Below, piece after piece: positions 1-10,814 of a DNA stretch of 64,000 nucleotides. The DNA comes from JBEKIK01 sp963845975 (GTDB lineage Bacteria > Planctomycetota > Planctomycetia > Pirellulales > Thermoguttaceae). The notes under the pieces are model-generated. The model did not search any database. It saw only the letters and a list, made by a program, of their open reading frames with translations, and was not told the origin of the DNA. Position 1 is the stretch's first letter, and the number at the start of each line of letters is the position of its first letter. Made by a program: the position numbers and the translations under genes. Location: positions 1,302,001 through 1,366,000 of the forward strand of contig CAWJUD010000002.1 of NCBI GenBank assembly GCA_963845975.1. Reading direction: 5' to 3'.

Positions 1-989
1 CCCAATTGCGAGCGCAAAGTTTGCAGCCATGCTTTGCGTTCTTCCGTTTGGATCGGCTTTTTATTGGATTCTTTGATAAACTCCAGGATCCGCGTCAAGG
101 ATTCCTGCCTGGGGACGATCAAGCAGCCGAAAGAGGCTTCGGGACCGCTCATCATATGGCGGAGAACAACCACAAGGTCGTCGAGTCGCACAACCGGTTG
201 CCCCGAATCGGTGCTGATGATGAGATTTTCATTGCCTGTCGTCCAGTCGCCGGCCGGCCCGGCCAGGACGATATCGCCCGACTTGGGATATACAAAGACA
301 TACTTGATGCGTTGCAATCCGGCCAGGACTAGCATGTCTTCGCTTAGTTGCCGTCCGGCAGCGAGGCACAGTTGCACGTGTTTTTCCAGCCGGGTGAGGG
401 AAATCTTGCGTAAAGGCGAACTTTGCCGCACGTTTTCCCGGTAAGATTTCGGCGCGCTTGCGGCGTGCAATGCCTCCAGCGGGCCGGAGCTTGTCTGTTT
501 TAGAAGCGGCCGGAGCAGGCCCTGGGGATCGACATAAACCCCTGTAGGAAAAGAGCTAATGGAGCCCGGCCCGCCTACGGTGTCCCAAGTACTGGGCTTC
601 ACGGTCCCTGTAATCAGGTTGATGAGACTGTCAAAATCGGCTTGTGTTCCTCCGCCGCCCAGGGGCACCCCTCCCATGCCGGAAAGAGTCTGAGACCGGG
701 CCTGGTCGTTGGAGATTCCTGCCGCAGTGTTAAAAGAAGCATCGCGAGCCCCTGCTCTAGCTTGTCCCATGGCGATCTGGGCCAACCAAATATCATGGTC
801 TTTTATCGAGATAGTATGCAGGGCAGTATCTAAAGCAGGCGCGAACTCGCCGGCCTCGATCTGCGCCTGGATCAATGCGTCTTGTGATTGAGGTTCCCCC
901 GCATAGGACGGCGGAATAAAAAGCATCCCTGCAATAAGAAGTATTATTACTCCTTGGAGCCGGCCTGTGTTTCGAAATCGCCCTGACAT
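1..989 (-). CDS. DUF1598 domain protein, secreted, 3' part missing
   Basis: The reading frame runs from an ATG at 989 to the window edge without a stop, so the C-terminus is missing. AGGAGG lies 5 bases upstream of the ATG. Residues about 10-30 form a signal peptide (hydrophobic VIILLIAGMLFI, then a cleavage-like SYA). The stretch RIKYVFVYPKSGDIVLAGPA matches my knowledge of DUF1598, a family largely confined to planctomycetes and of unknown function. The region before it is low in hydrophobicity and rich in Gly, Ala and Gln. Presumably exported. The gene reads away from the neighbouring IS element. No function can be assigned. Confidence 0.75.
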   Translation of the reverse strand, partial: MSGRFRNTGRLQGVIILLIAGMLFIPPSYAGEPQSQDALIQAQIEAGEFAPALDTALHTISIKDHDIWLAQIAMGQARAGARDASFNTAAGISNDQARSQTLSGMGGVPLGGGGTQADFDSLINLITGTVKPSTWDTVGGPGSISSFPTGVYVDPQGLLRPLLKQTSSGPLEALHAASAPKSYRENVRQSSPLRKISLTRLEKHVQLCLAAGRQLSEDMLVLAGLQRIKYVFVYPKSGDIVLAGPAGDWTTGNENLIISTDSGQPVVRLDDLVVVLRHMMSGPEASFGCLIVPRQESLTRILEFIKESNKKPIQTEERKAWLQTLRSQL

Positions 990-1406
990 TGACACCTCCT
1001 TGGTCCCGAAAAGGACAATCCTATAAGGTGCCGCTATCGGGTACTCTTCAATAAAAAACGGTTTTTTTGAGTTCCTCTCAATCGGCGATTATCTCAGTTC
1101 GATCAGAACAAGCTCTTTTAAAAAAACTCCTATATACCGATACATCCAACTATGCATAAAAACGAAAAAGTTACAAGCGTTTGGTAGGTTGTTGCAATAT
1201 TTTATACAAAAATCCGAGCACCCATGACTTTTCCCGTGATGGTTAACCGTTTATTTTCCTAGGCATGTGCACCACCAATAGCCTTCCATTATCGGGATGC
1301 CGAGTCGCATCCGATGCGACTTGGCCGGACTGATCCGAAGCCCAGCACCCAAACTCCCCTAATGGGGGCATCCATGGATGTCATGGCTACACCCGAGAAT
1401 ACGGTG
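990..1406. other. Non-coding stretch between the DUF1598 gene and the IS element
   Basis: It must hold the promoter of the DUF1598 gene. A strong ribosome-binding site sits at 994-1000 on the minus strand. The region from about 1040 to 1260 is AT-rich. I see no convincing gene or RNA. The last bases (1392-1402) are the left arm of the hairpin interrupted by the IS. Confidence 0.4.
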
Positions 1407-2946
1407 GGGCTTGTTGAAAAAGTCCCGTCATTGAAAGATAGGGTTTGGGTAATTGGCCACCTTTTTTGCGGGTCTAGACACCGAGTTAGCAACCAGAGAT
1501 AAAACAGTAAGATCAGGCGCTTCAGGTTCTGCGCCATTGCGCTTAGATACGCTTGAATCTGCACTTTCGACCTACTGCGGTACCTGTGCGTGCCAGGCCA
1601 TGGTTTTGCTTCGCCTCGGCGAACAACCCTTCGCACTTCCACATCCGCTCGGACAATTTCTGCCCAAACTCAGGCTTTTGCATTCTGGCTTGCACCTTCT
1701 CAAATAGGTCTTGATCAAGACTACGAAGTACAAACCTGTGCTGAGGAGTCGCTTTCCGAGTTTTTGCTGGGCACTTTGAAGCTTGCGGACAATTACGGCA
1801 GTCCTCGGACGAGCTGACATACCTTTTGTGGTTATCGTAGATCGCCGGATTCGGATTCAGGTACTTCTCCTGTGGGCATCGAAAACGATCTTTCTTGGGT
1901 TCGTACACCAGTCCAGCTGCGCTGGCCGAGTTATTTCCGCTACGACGACTGAACAGCGGAATGTAGGGTTTTGTTCCTTGCTCCTGCAATGCAGCAATGA
2001 TCGCCGCTGAGCCATAAGCTCGATCGGCGATTGCTTCACGAATTGTGATGTCATACTGGTCATTGATGCGTTTTAGCTGCTGGAGATATGGTTGGTTGTC
2101 ATACCGTGCTCCTGTGGTAACTTCGGTATCCAGGATGACGCGACTGTCGGCATCAATACTCTGATGCACTTTGTACTTCAGTTGTTGCGGTGTACCTTTC
2201 TTTTGGGCTAGTGTGGCATCTGGATCGGTACGACTGGTGTGCGTCTGGTTGGAAACCTGCCGTGCCGATGATGAATCTTTCATCCCACGATCGCGCTGTT
2301 GCGTAACAGCCTCTTTTTGGGCTTTTTCCGGGTTGTTATGAATCAACGAATTCAACGAGGCATCAGCGGCGATCAGGGTGGCGTCGGTCATCACGCGACA
2401 CTCCTGGGCCACCAAGCCCTTTTTCTGACAGAGCTTAACGATATGCCTAAACAGCATTTCAAAGATTTCCTCGCCATACCTGTCCCGGATGCGACTAAAC
2501 GATGAGTGGTCCGGCACGTCGTCTTCCAGGGAGAGCCGGCAAAACCAGCGATACGCGAGATTGAACCGTACTTCCTCACATAGACGTCGGTCCGACGTGA
2601 TGCCATAGAAGTACGCCACCAACAACATCCGAAAGAACACCTCAGGGTCGATGGAGGGCCGTCCTTGTCCAGAGGAATAGCACGTGGCAGTCAAGTCGCG
2701 TACGAACGACATTTCCAAAACACGATCGACTCTACGAAGAAAGTGGTCCTCTGCAATGAACGATTCCAAGTCGATGACCGTCCTGGTCCGTGGTTGAAAG
2801 ACATGCTTTCCTTGCATACGTCCGTCCTGAAAAGTGGCGAAGGTGGTGGAGGAGTACTTCGTTCTCATACGCCCATTTCCTCGGCAGATCAAGACGAAAC
2901 CCGTGCTGACAATGCTAGCTGGCCAACAGACTTTTTCAACAAGCCC
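1407..2946 (-). mobile_element. IS1182-family insertion sequence
   Basis: A 1540-bp element bounded by perfect 18-bp inverted repeats, GGGCTTGTTGAAAAAGTC at 1407-1424 and its complement at 2929-2946. It is directly flanked by the 4-bp repeat GGTG (1403-1406 and 2947-2950), a target-site duplication. The single transposase gene runs on the minus strand and carries a frameshift near its 3' end, so this copy may be inactive. The element lies just beyond the stop codon of the histidine kinase gene. Confidence 0.85.
1543..2868 (-). pseudogene. IS1182-family DDE transposase, frameshifted near the C-terminus
   Basis: Cut-and-paste transposase. The N-terminal part (FIAEDHFLRRVDRVLEMS, then GRPSIDPEVFFRMLLVAYFY and VPDHSSFSRIRDRY) is typical of IS1182 transposases. 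Candidate catalytic acids are the Asp in MTDATLIAADAS, the Asp in IADRAYG and the Glu in CEGLFAEAKQNHG. The ATG at 2868 is chosen because it lies inside the terminal repeat and has a GAGGAA upstream. The frame stops at 1543, but the family's C-terminal motif (SKVQIQAYLSAMAQNLKRL) continues in the -1 frame from about 1600. A one-base loss near 1585-1600 has therefore truncated it. That second frame runs out of the element to 1289. Confidence 0.8.
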
Positions 2947-3003
2947 GGTGGTATTCTGGGACAACCGAGAAACGCATGGGTTGATGGAACGGCGGCAGGA
3001 ATT

Positions 3004-6000
3004 TCATTGCCTGCAACTGTCAAAGGTGGGGAGCGTGGTTGTGCTGGCTTGGCTTTCGCTGGTTGAGGAATCTGGCGAGTCGTTATGCGTTCGACCGCGG
3101 GCCGCCCAGGGGGCGACCGTGGCCAGAAGCCTCTGCCAGTCGATCGGCTTGGCCAAGTAGTCGTCACAGCCGGCGTCGAGACATTTCTGGCAGTCTTCGG
3201 CCATCGCATGCGCCGTCAAGGCGACGATGGGGGCGGTGTAGCCCCGCTTGCGCAATTGCTGCGTGGCGGTGTACCCGTCCATCACGGGCATCTGCATGTC
3301 CATCAAAATCACGTCGAACGGTTCGCCCGCTACGCGCGCGGCCAGGGCGGCCTCGACGGCAAGTTGGCCGTTCTCGACCGCCGTCACGTCAGCGCCGGCC
3401 CTCCTCAGCAACATGCAGATCAACTGCTGATTGTCCTGCCCGTCCTCGGCCAGGAGGATCCGGCCATGCAGAACGATCTTGTCTGGGGTTGTCCCGGTCA
3501 TTGTTGGCGGGCAATCGAGCAGGCTCTCTTGGGCGTTCCGTATCATCTGTATCCCGTCCAGCGGCCCTGGGTCGATCGTGACGCTGAAGGTGCTGCCCTT
3601 TCCCGGCGTGGAATGCACTTCGATGTCGCCCCCCAGGGCCTCGGCTAGATGCTTGCTGATGCAAAGGCCCAGTCCCGTGCCGCCGAACTTCCGCGTGGAC
3701 GAACTGTCCACCTGGCTGAACGGCTTGAAAAGTTTCCCGACTTGCTCTTCGTTCATGCCGATGCCAGTGTCGGTCACGTCGAAGCATAGGCGAGGAGGAA
3801 TAACTGGGAGACTGTCCCGATTTTCGTCCGACGAAAATGGGACTGTCCCCTTGTCACGTGCGATCAGTCGGACGGCGAGGCGGACTTCGCCTTGGTCGGT
3901 GAACTTGATCGCGTTGCCCAACAGGTTGACCAGCACCTGGCGGAGGCGCAACGGATCGGTAAGCACGGTCTCGGGCAGGGGGCCGGCCAGTTCCGTCTTC
4001 AGCTTCAGTTGCTTCGCGGCGGCTTGAGGGCGCATCAAGGAAGCGACTTCGGCCACCAGTTGGACCGGCGAGCAGCGTGTCGGCTCGACCTGGAGCTTTC
4101 CGGCTTCGATCTTCGAGAGGTCGAGGATGTCGTTGATCAGTCCCAGGAGGTGTTCGCCGTTGTGTTTGATCACGGCGACGTGTTCTCGTGTAGCGCGTCC
4201 GATGTTTTCGTCCAACATGAGGTCGGCATAGCCGAGGATAGCCGTCATTGGCGTGCGGATTTCGTGGCTCATGTTGGTCAGAAACTCGCTCTTAGCGCGG
4301 TTGGCTGATTCCGCGAGGTGGTTGGACGCTTCGAGGGCATGGTTCGCCGATTCCAGGGCGGCGGCGTACTTCTCTGCTTCTTCCTTCGATTGCCGCAGCG
4401 CCTCTTGCGCAGCCGCTTCCTCGACAACAAGAGCGACAGTAGCGCTCAGCCCTTCCAGCATGGCGTCTTCACTCTCGTCGATGGGGTGTTTAGCGAAAAG
4501 GGCGAGCACGCCCAGAACGTAGCCACCGGGATCGCGGATTTGGTATCCGGCAAAGGAGACGAGCCCCAGCTCGCGCGCCACCGGTGATTGTGAATGCGAG
4601 GGTCGTTTGGCGCGTCGTTCGTGAGGAACTTATGATCTTCGGCCGACGCGATGCGTCCAATCTTGTAGCAGCCGAACGGAACACGGCGGTGGGTTTGGCC
4701 GTCGATGTGGGTGTAGCGGCCGGAGCTGGCCAGCAAGTGCAGGCAGCGGTCGCGGTAGCGGCAAACGTGCGGGCCGTCCTCCACTAAGGCATGGATGCAT
4801 CCCTCCTGACACAGGTCACCGGGCCGGATCAGCCAGATGCGGCAGAAATCGGCGTCGAATAGGCGTACAATGCCGTCGGTGACTTTTTTGAGTTTTTCCT
4901 TCAGCGGGATCGGTTCCAAGAGCGACTGCTGCAATAGATTGATATCCTGCTGCCGAGCCAGCAGTTTATCTTGCACCGCCTGGGTCCGCTTGCGATCGCT
5001 GATGTCGAGTGCTGTTCCGATCAATCCGCAGGGCTTCTGGTCTGCACCCGTCAGTACAGTGCAGGACATCCACGCGGGGAAGGTTGCGCCGTTTCGCCGG
5101 ATATGCCCGATCTCGCGTTCGCCTGAACCGGTTTCCAGCAATTGTTCGATGAAGGGGTTCACCTCCGTCTCTAACTGCTCTCCCGTGTGGAAGATGCCCA
5201 AGTGCCGGCCAATGAGTTCGTCGACGGAGTAGCCGTGCATCCTGGCCCAAGCTCCGTTCACGAAGCGGATGTGCCCGTCCAGGTCGACCAGGGCGATGCC
5301 GTCCACGGTCTGCTCCACGGCTGCCTTAAACTCCAAGAGCTTCTCCTCCGCCTTCTTGCGCTCGGTGATATCTATTATTACACCATCGTATATAATCTCA
5401 TCGTCACGTTTAGTGGGGGACGCGAGGCCGGATATCCACACTATCTCTCCGGAAGGTTTTCTTATAGCTCCTTCATATTTCCATTCCGATACTTCGCTAA
5501 CTGTTTTTCTGACAATTTTCAGGAAATCATCGCGGTACTCGGGCAGGAACGCGGCAGTGAAACGTTCAAAAAATCCCTTGGGCTCGGGATCGAGGCCTAA
5601 TAGCCTCTTTGCCTGTTCGCTCACATAATGTAACCCCAATGAGCCATCCTGCCTGGCATAGAACTGAAAAATCATGCCGGGTAACCTGGATGCCGTTTCA
5701 TCCAACTGCCTTTTTGCCCTCTTTAGCGCCTCCTCTGCTTGCTTACGCTTGGTAATGTCCTGACCTTGCGCAATGGTGGCCATCGGCGTCTTCCCGTCAG
5801 GGCCGAAGATCGGGGCTGAGTTCCATAGGACGGTCCGTACTGACCCGTCAAGATGGAGGATACTTATTTCGACAGTCTCCCAGCGCTCGCCCCGCAGTGT
5901 TTCCGCGATGCGTTCCATCGATCTTTCGACAAGGGGCGGCGGGAAAAGAACCTCAAGAGACTCTCCAATCACCTCGTCAGCCCTTCTTCCGGTCAAGGAC

Positions 6001-7475
6001 TCGAAGGCGTGGTTGAAGCGGGTGATTCTAAATTGCGGGTCCCATACGATGATGGGGGCATTCGCATAGTTGAACAGGCTCTCAAGGTACTCATTGGTCT
6101 CGCGCAACGCCTCCTCCCCCCGCTTCCGCTCGGTGGTGTCGCGGAAGACGCCCACAAGGCACTTCCGGCCGCCAATAGTGGCATGGGTCGTGTTGATATC
6201 CGCATAGACAACTGCGCCGTCCTTGCGGAGACATGGAATGTCCTGTGTAAGACCCTTGCCTTTGTCGCGGGCCAGTCTTTCAAACTCCGCCAGGGAGTTG
6301 TGCAAAGCGTCTTTCTGGAGAATGTCCGCCACGGCCATCGTGTTCAATTCCTGTGCGGTGTACCCGAGCAGCCGGCAAAGTGCCGGATTCGGGTACTTGA
6401 GCATCCTCGTTTCAACGTCGGCCATCAGGATGCCATCGGCACTTGCTTCAATGATCGCGCGGTACTTGTGTTCGGCCTCGTACTTCTGCCGGTAGAGACT
6501 GAAGTGCCGCTGCCGCCAGAAGAATCCCACGGTCGTTGCTAAGCCAAACAGCAAGACGCCCACGAAAAGGGACGTCAGCCAAAGCCAATTTCGCATCGGC
6601 GCGTACGCTTCCGCGGCATCGATCTTGGCCACTAGAAACCACGGCGAATCGGGTACGGCATGCATGGCAGCCAGCACGGGCACGCCCCGGTAGTCAACGC
6701 CTTCCATAATCCCTTCCTGGCCCAGGGCCGCTTTCGCCGCCGGAAGGTCGGTGCTGTCGAGCGACACGCGCAGGGCAAGGGCCGTATTCCTCTGAAACTT
6801 GAGTTCATTCAGGAAGACGGCTTCGTTGCCTTCCCGGCGGATCAACAGCGTTTCGGCCGTCTCGCTGGGCACCGGCAAGCGTTGGATGAAGGGATAGAGG
6901 TAAACCTCAGGGTCGATCCTCAACCTCAGAACGCCGAGCGGTCGCCCGCCCGAGGGCCCGTCGAGAATCGGCACGAATAGGCGGAGGTAAACCTTCTGGG
7001 TAGACTCATCCGGATAAAAGTCGGCGAATGTCACTTGCCCCGAGTGCATGGCTTCACGGGCCTTCTGAAGCGTAAGGGTAGAGTGCGGCTCCTTCGTGTC
7101 GGGGACCGACATCCACTCGTTGCACGTGGCGTCGAGCAAAGTGACTTGATTATATTTTTCGGTCGCCTGGAAGTGGCCGATCCAGGTCCGAAGCTCTTCT
7201 TGCAGAGGCAAGTCTTGCGGCTGCTCGATACAGCGCCGCACCAGGGCCGAGAAGGCGCTGTTCTGATAGAACATGCCGGCCTCCTCCAAACAGTCCTTCC
7301 GCCACAGCGAGAGTTCGCTCACCTTCAGATTGGCAATGGCGGTCAGTTTGTGCTCTGCCTCGGTTCGGCAACTGTCGCGCTGGCTGCGGTAGAGAAGGCA
7401 GCCTGCCGCGACGATGCCTGCGGCCAGGACCACGAAAACGAGGAGCAAAACCGGTAGGGTATGTCTTTCTTTCAT
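3004..7475 (-). CDS. Multi-PAS hybrid sensor histidine kinase, one frameshift
   Basis: A membrane sensor kinase of about 1490 residues once a frameshift at about 4580 is bridged. In order: TM near residues 7-29, an extracytoplasmic sensor region, TM near 295-320, four PAS segments (about 340-850), a GAF-like domain, and HisKA (H-box MSHEIRTPMTAILGYADLM near 1070). Then HATPase (NLLGNAIKFT, DTGIGM, GGTGLGLCISKHL) and a C-terminal receiver whose phosphoacceptor is an Asp in ILMDMQMPVMDG. The break falls inside the GAF domain: TGG CGC replaces an expected TGG GCG, a one-G loss, and the downstream frame continues the domain without a gap. The ATG at 7475 is preferred because the hydrophobic segment follows at once. 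The HATPase carries an in-frame repeat insertion (3806-3850). The output partner is unknown. Confidence 0.85.
3806..3850. repeat. Palindromic repeat inserted in frame in the histidine kinase
   Basis: The core ATTTTCGTC-c-GACGAAAAT is a perfect inverted repeat, flanked on both sides by GACTGTCCC. GGGACTGTCCC is itself a palindrome. It encodes roughly GTVPFSSDENRDSLPVI between two HATPase strands, where related kinases normally have only a short loop. GGGGACA-type sequences also occur between genes here (26470, 30853, 31000, 53275). Confidence 0.65.
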
Positions 7476-7508
7476 GCCGTTCGACCTGCCTCCTTCGATG
7501 GCACGCAA

Positions 7509-7959
7509 TGCAACACTCTACCAGAACCATAGCTTACAGCATTATGGATTATGGCAGACCTCGCGTCTTTGGGGCCCGCGGCCCTACAATCCCTACAATC
7601 GCACGAAAGTTCCCGGCGACAAATCCGCAGTATTCTGGACAGTTGGCCCACTGCCCCTGGTCGGCGGGGAATTGACCGCAGGGCTCTTCCGATTACCGGT
7701 TCTGGAACAACGGGTGAAATGGAAGGCGAGGAGGCCCTAACAGGAAGTCAAATTCGGACAGCAAGACGACGGCCGCTTAGACGTTGCCTGCCATTGCGCA
7801 TGCGTGACTGAGGGGAGCCGCACCGGGTTCTTGTGTTCCGAAAATTGTTCCATTCTCGGGATTTCCGATAGTATATCCGATATGATGCTTAAGCAGACTG
7901 AAAGCTCACCCTGTTGTAGTTCGAAAGGCCCCAATGGTCGGGCTTCCACTCCAGCTTAT
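7509..7959. other. Non-coding gap between the kinase and the glucosidase
   Basis: About 450 bases. It should hold the kinase promoter and the 3' end of the glucosidase transcript. I found no convincing gene, terminator or repeat. Confidence 0.35.
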
Positions 7960-10708
7960 TCAACCTCCTGGATGAACGGCGGAATAAAGAGTCCGGTCGT
8001 TAACTTCGCTTTGTGTCGGTTGCTCCCGTCTCCGGGTTTGCCGGCAACAGTCTTCCAGCAGTCTTGTCACCAGCGAGGTCCATCCTGTCTGGTGGCTGGC
8101 CCCCAAGCCCTGGCCGGTATCGCCGTGGAAATATTCATAAAATAGGACCAGATTCCGCCAGTCGGGGTCTTCGGCGAAACGCCGATCCGATCCGTTGCAT
8201 GCGCGGCGGCCATTATCATCCGGGCGGAAAATTCGCACTAACCGGCCGGCCAACTCCCGGGCCACTTCCTGGAGATTCATTTGCCGGTCGGAACCGGTCG
8301 GGCATTCGACTTGCAGCGCATCGCCATAAAAATGGTGATATCGTTCCAAGGCCTCGATCAAGAGGTAGTTCAGGGGGAACCAGACCGGCCCGCGCCAATT
8401 GGAGTTGCCGCCGAACAAATCCCAGGCGGACTCGCCCGGTTCATAAGTCACCTCTTGTTGTAATCCGCCGCACGTGCAGGAGAACGGTTTATCCTTGTGG
8501 ATTTTCGAGAGGGAACGAATGCCGAAAGGCGAGAGAAATTCCTTCTCATCCAGAAGATACCTGAGAACGCGTTTAAGCCGGGGCAGGGAAGGAATCGCCA
8601 GCAGGCGGCGGCCCAGCCCCTTCGCATCCCGGCATTCCATGTATGAAAGTTGGCGGCCCAGATCGGGGCGATTGTCGAGGAACCACTGCATCCGTTTGCG
8701 GAAACCATGCAGGCGGCCGATAACCTTGTCGTCCAGAATCTCGACGGCGAAAAGCGGGATGATTCCGACCATCGAGCGGATGCGCATCAGAACCGATTTC
8801 CCTTCGACGTGCAGATGATCGTAGTAAAAGCCATCCTCTTCGTCCCAAAGTCCGGCGCCTCCCAGGGTGTTCATGGCGTCGGCGATGGCCACGAAGTGCT
8901 CGAAAAACTTCGAGGCAATGTCTTCGTAGGCCGGATTTTCCTTGGCCAGCTCCAGCGACATGGCGAGCATTGTAACGCAGTAAAAGGCCATCCAAGCCGT
9001 TCCGTCGGCTTGTTCCAGGCGGGCCCCGTTGGGCAGGGCTTTCGACCGGTCGAATATGCTGATGTTGTCAAGTCCCAGGAATCCCCCCGAAAATAGATGC
9101 TTGCCTTCCACGTCTTTGCGGTTGACCCACCAGGTGAAGTTTATCAGCAGTTTATGAAAGACGCGGGCCAGGAACAGCCGGTCGCGCGCACCGCGAGGCC
9201 CGGTCATCTTGTAAATACGCCAGCAGGCCCAAGCCTGGAGCGGAGGATTTACGTCGTCGAACGAGAATTCATAGGCCGGAAGCCTTCCGCTGGGGTGCAT
9301 ATACCATTCCCGCAGCATCAACACAAGTTGTTCCTTGGCCGCATTGGGGTCGATTCGGGCCCAGGGGATCATGTGAAAGGCCAGGTCCCATTCGGCATAC
9401 CAGGGATACTCCCACTTGTCCGGCATGGAAATTACGTCGCGGTTGAAGAGGTGACGCCAGTCGGAGTTTCGGCCGTGCTTCCGGGTTTCCGGCGGGGGCG
9501 GCATGCCCGGATCGCCGTCGAGCCATTCTTTAACCACGTAGTGATAGAATTGTTTGGACCAGAAAAGGCCTGCATAAGCCTGGCGGCTGATATGGTAATC
9601 ATCTTCCGACCGGGCGGATGGAATGCGGGTCTCGTAAAATTCATCGGCTTCACGAATCCGTTCCGCAAACAAGCCGTTGAATTCGGGGTCGAAGGCCTGT
9701 GACGGCGCTTCTTCATCGGCGTACAAGCGCAAGTTAAGAGCGATCTGGCCGCGTGCGGGTATTTCCAAGGCGTAGTGCGCGGCGGCTTTTGTCCCTTTTA
9801 ACTCGGGATTGACGGCTTCGGTCCGGCCGCCGACGATGTACTCGTGAAAAGCGTCCTTCACGTAAGGTCTCGGATTGGGGGAATGGAATAATTTTTCAAA
9901 ATTCGTCTCGTTCTCGGTGAAGAGCAGTTGAGGCATTAGCCCGTCCGGCCCGGTCCCGCGAAAAATTTGTAGTGGCCGAGCGTGACGTGTTCGCAAGATA
10001 TCGCTCCTTGATCCGCTCGATACAGCCGTGGTTTGGGCCAACAACCTTCATGTGCACAACCCCAGACCCAGGTATTGCGAAACCAGAGCGTCGGCAGGAG
10101 GTGCAACAAGGCCGCTTCAGGACCGCGATTGGCCGCGGTTATCCTTATGAGTACGTCGTTGGGAGAGGATTTGGTGTACTCGAGAAATACGTCGAAGTAG
10201 CGGTTGTCGTCAAAAATTCCCGTGTCGAGCAGTTCGAACTCCGGCTCGCTGCGTCCCCGTCGGCGGTTTTCATCTATCAAACGCGCGTAAGGAAATTCAG
10301 CCTGCGGATATTTGTAAAGGGCTTTTAGATAAGACGAAGTCGGGGTGGCGTCCAGGTAGAAGTAGCATTCCTTTACGTCTTCGCCGTGATTGCCTTGCGC
10401 GTTCGTCAGGCCGAACAGGCGCTCCTTGAGGAACGGGTCCCGGCCGTTCCAGAGGGCCAAGGCAAACGAGAGGCGGCATTCGCGGTCGGTTATGCCCAGC
10501 AGTCCGTCCTCGCCCCAGCGATAGGCCCGGCTGCGGGCATGCTCGTGGGGAAAATACTCCCAGCACGACCCGTCCGCCGAATAATCCTCGCGCACGGTGC
10601 CCCATTGACGCTCGGCTAGATAAGGGCCCCAACGTTTCCAATTCTCTCGCGCCGGTCGTCTTCGGCAAGTCGCCGATCCTCGGCGTCGTGTCTTGTCTTG
10701 TGGATCAT
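7960..10708 (-). CDS. GH63-like glucosidase, two frameshifts
   Basis: About 916 residues after bridging two frameshifts. It resembles the bacterial MGH1-type/GH63-like (alpha/alpha)6-barrel glycosidases often encoded beside sugar-metabolism genes. Diagnostic stretches are NWKRWGPYLAERQWGTVRED at the start, LLFTENETN, WYAEWDLAFHMIPWARIDP (a conserved family region) and NWRGPVWFPLNYLLIEAL near the end. The frame breaks are at about 10646 (GAG AGA ATT where GAG AG? AAT TGG is expected) and about 9950 (GGGCCGGAC for expected GGGCCCGGAC). Both are one-base losses. The start is the ATG at 10708. Two hairpins separate it from zwf upstream. Substrate unknown; trehalose- or glucoside-like compounds are possible. 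No signal peptide is seen, so it is probably cytoplasmic. Confidence 0.75.
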
Positions 10709-10731
10709 AAAGAGGCCCCTTTATGTATATT

Positions 10732-10806
10732 TAGCCCCCGGTGAACACACCGGGGGCCGCATGGAATTTTTCCTTTAGCCCCCCCGTGTATTCACGGGGG
10801 GCTAAA
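10732..10806. repeat. Two tandem CCCCCGGTG-type palindromes between zwf and the glucosidase
   Basis: TAGCCCCCGGTG/CACCGGGGGC at 10732-10758 and TTTAGCCCCCCCGTG/CACGGGGGGCTAAA at 10774-10806 each form a strong hairpin with a short AT-rich loop. The same family occurs at 28432 and 52461. On the minus strand they follow the zwf stop by a few bases. There is no clear U-run, so they may attenuate transcription or protect the 3' end rather than act as classical terminators. Confidence 0.75.
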
Positions 10807-10814
10807 TATGTGTT

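Larger units (their letters stand above)
1392..2960. repeat. Hairpin split by the IS element
   Basis: CCCGAGAATAC at 1392-1402 and GTATTCTGGG at 2951-2960 pair with each other apart from one extra G. With the IS and one GGTG removed, they form a 10-bp stem with a GGTG loop. The IS therefore entered exactly at the loop. The hairpin would lie about 45 bases after the kinase stop codon. Confidence 0.7.
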
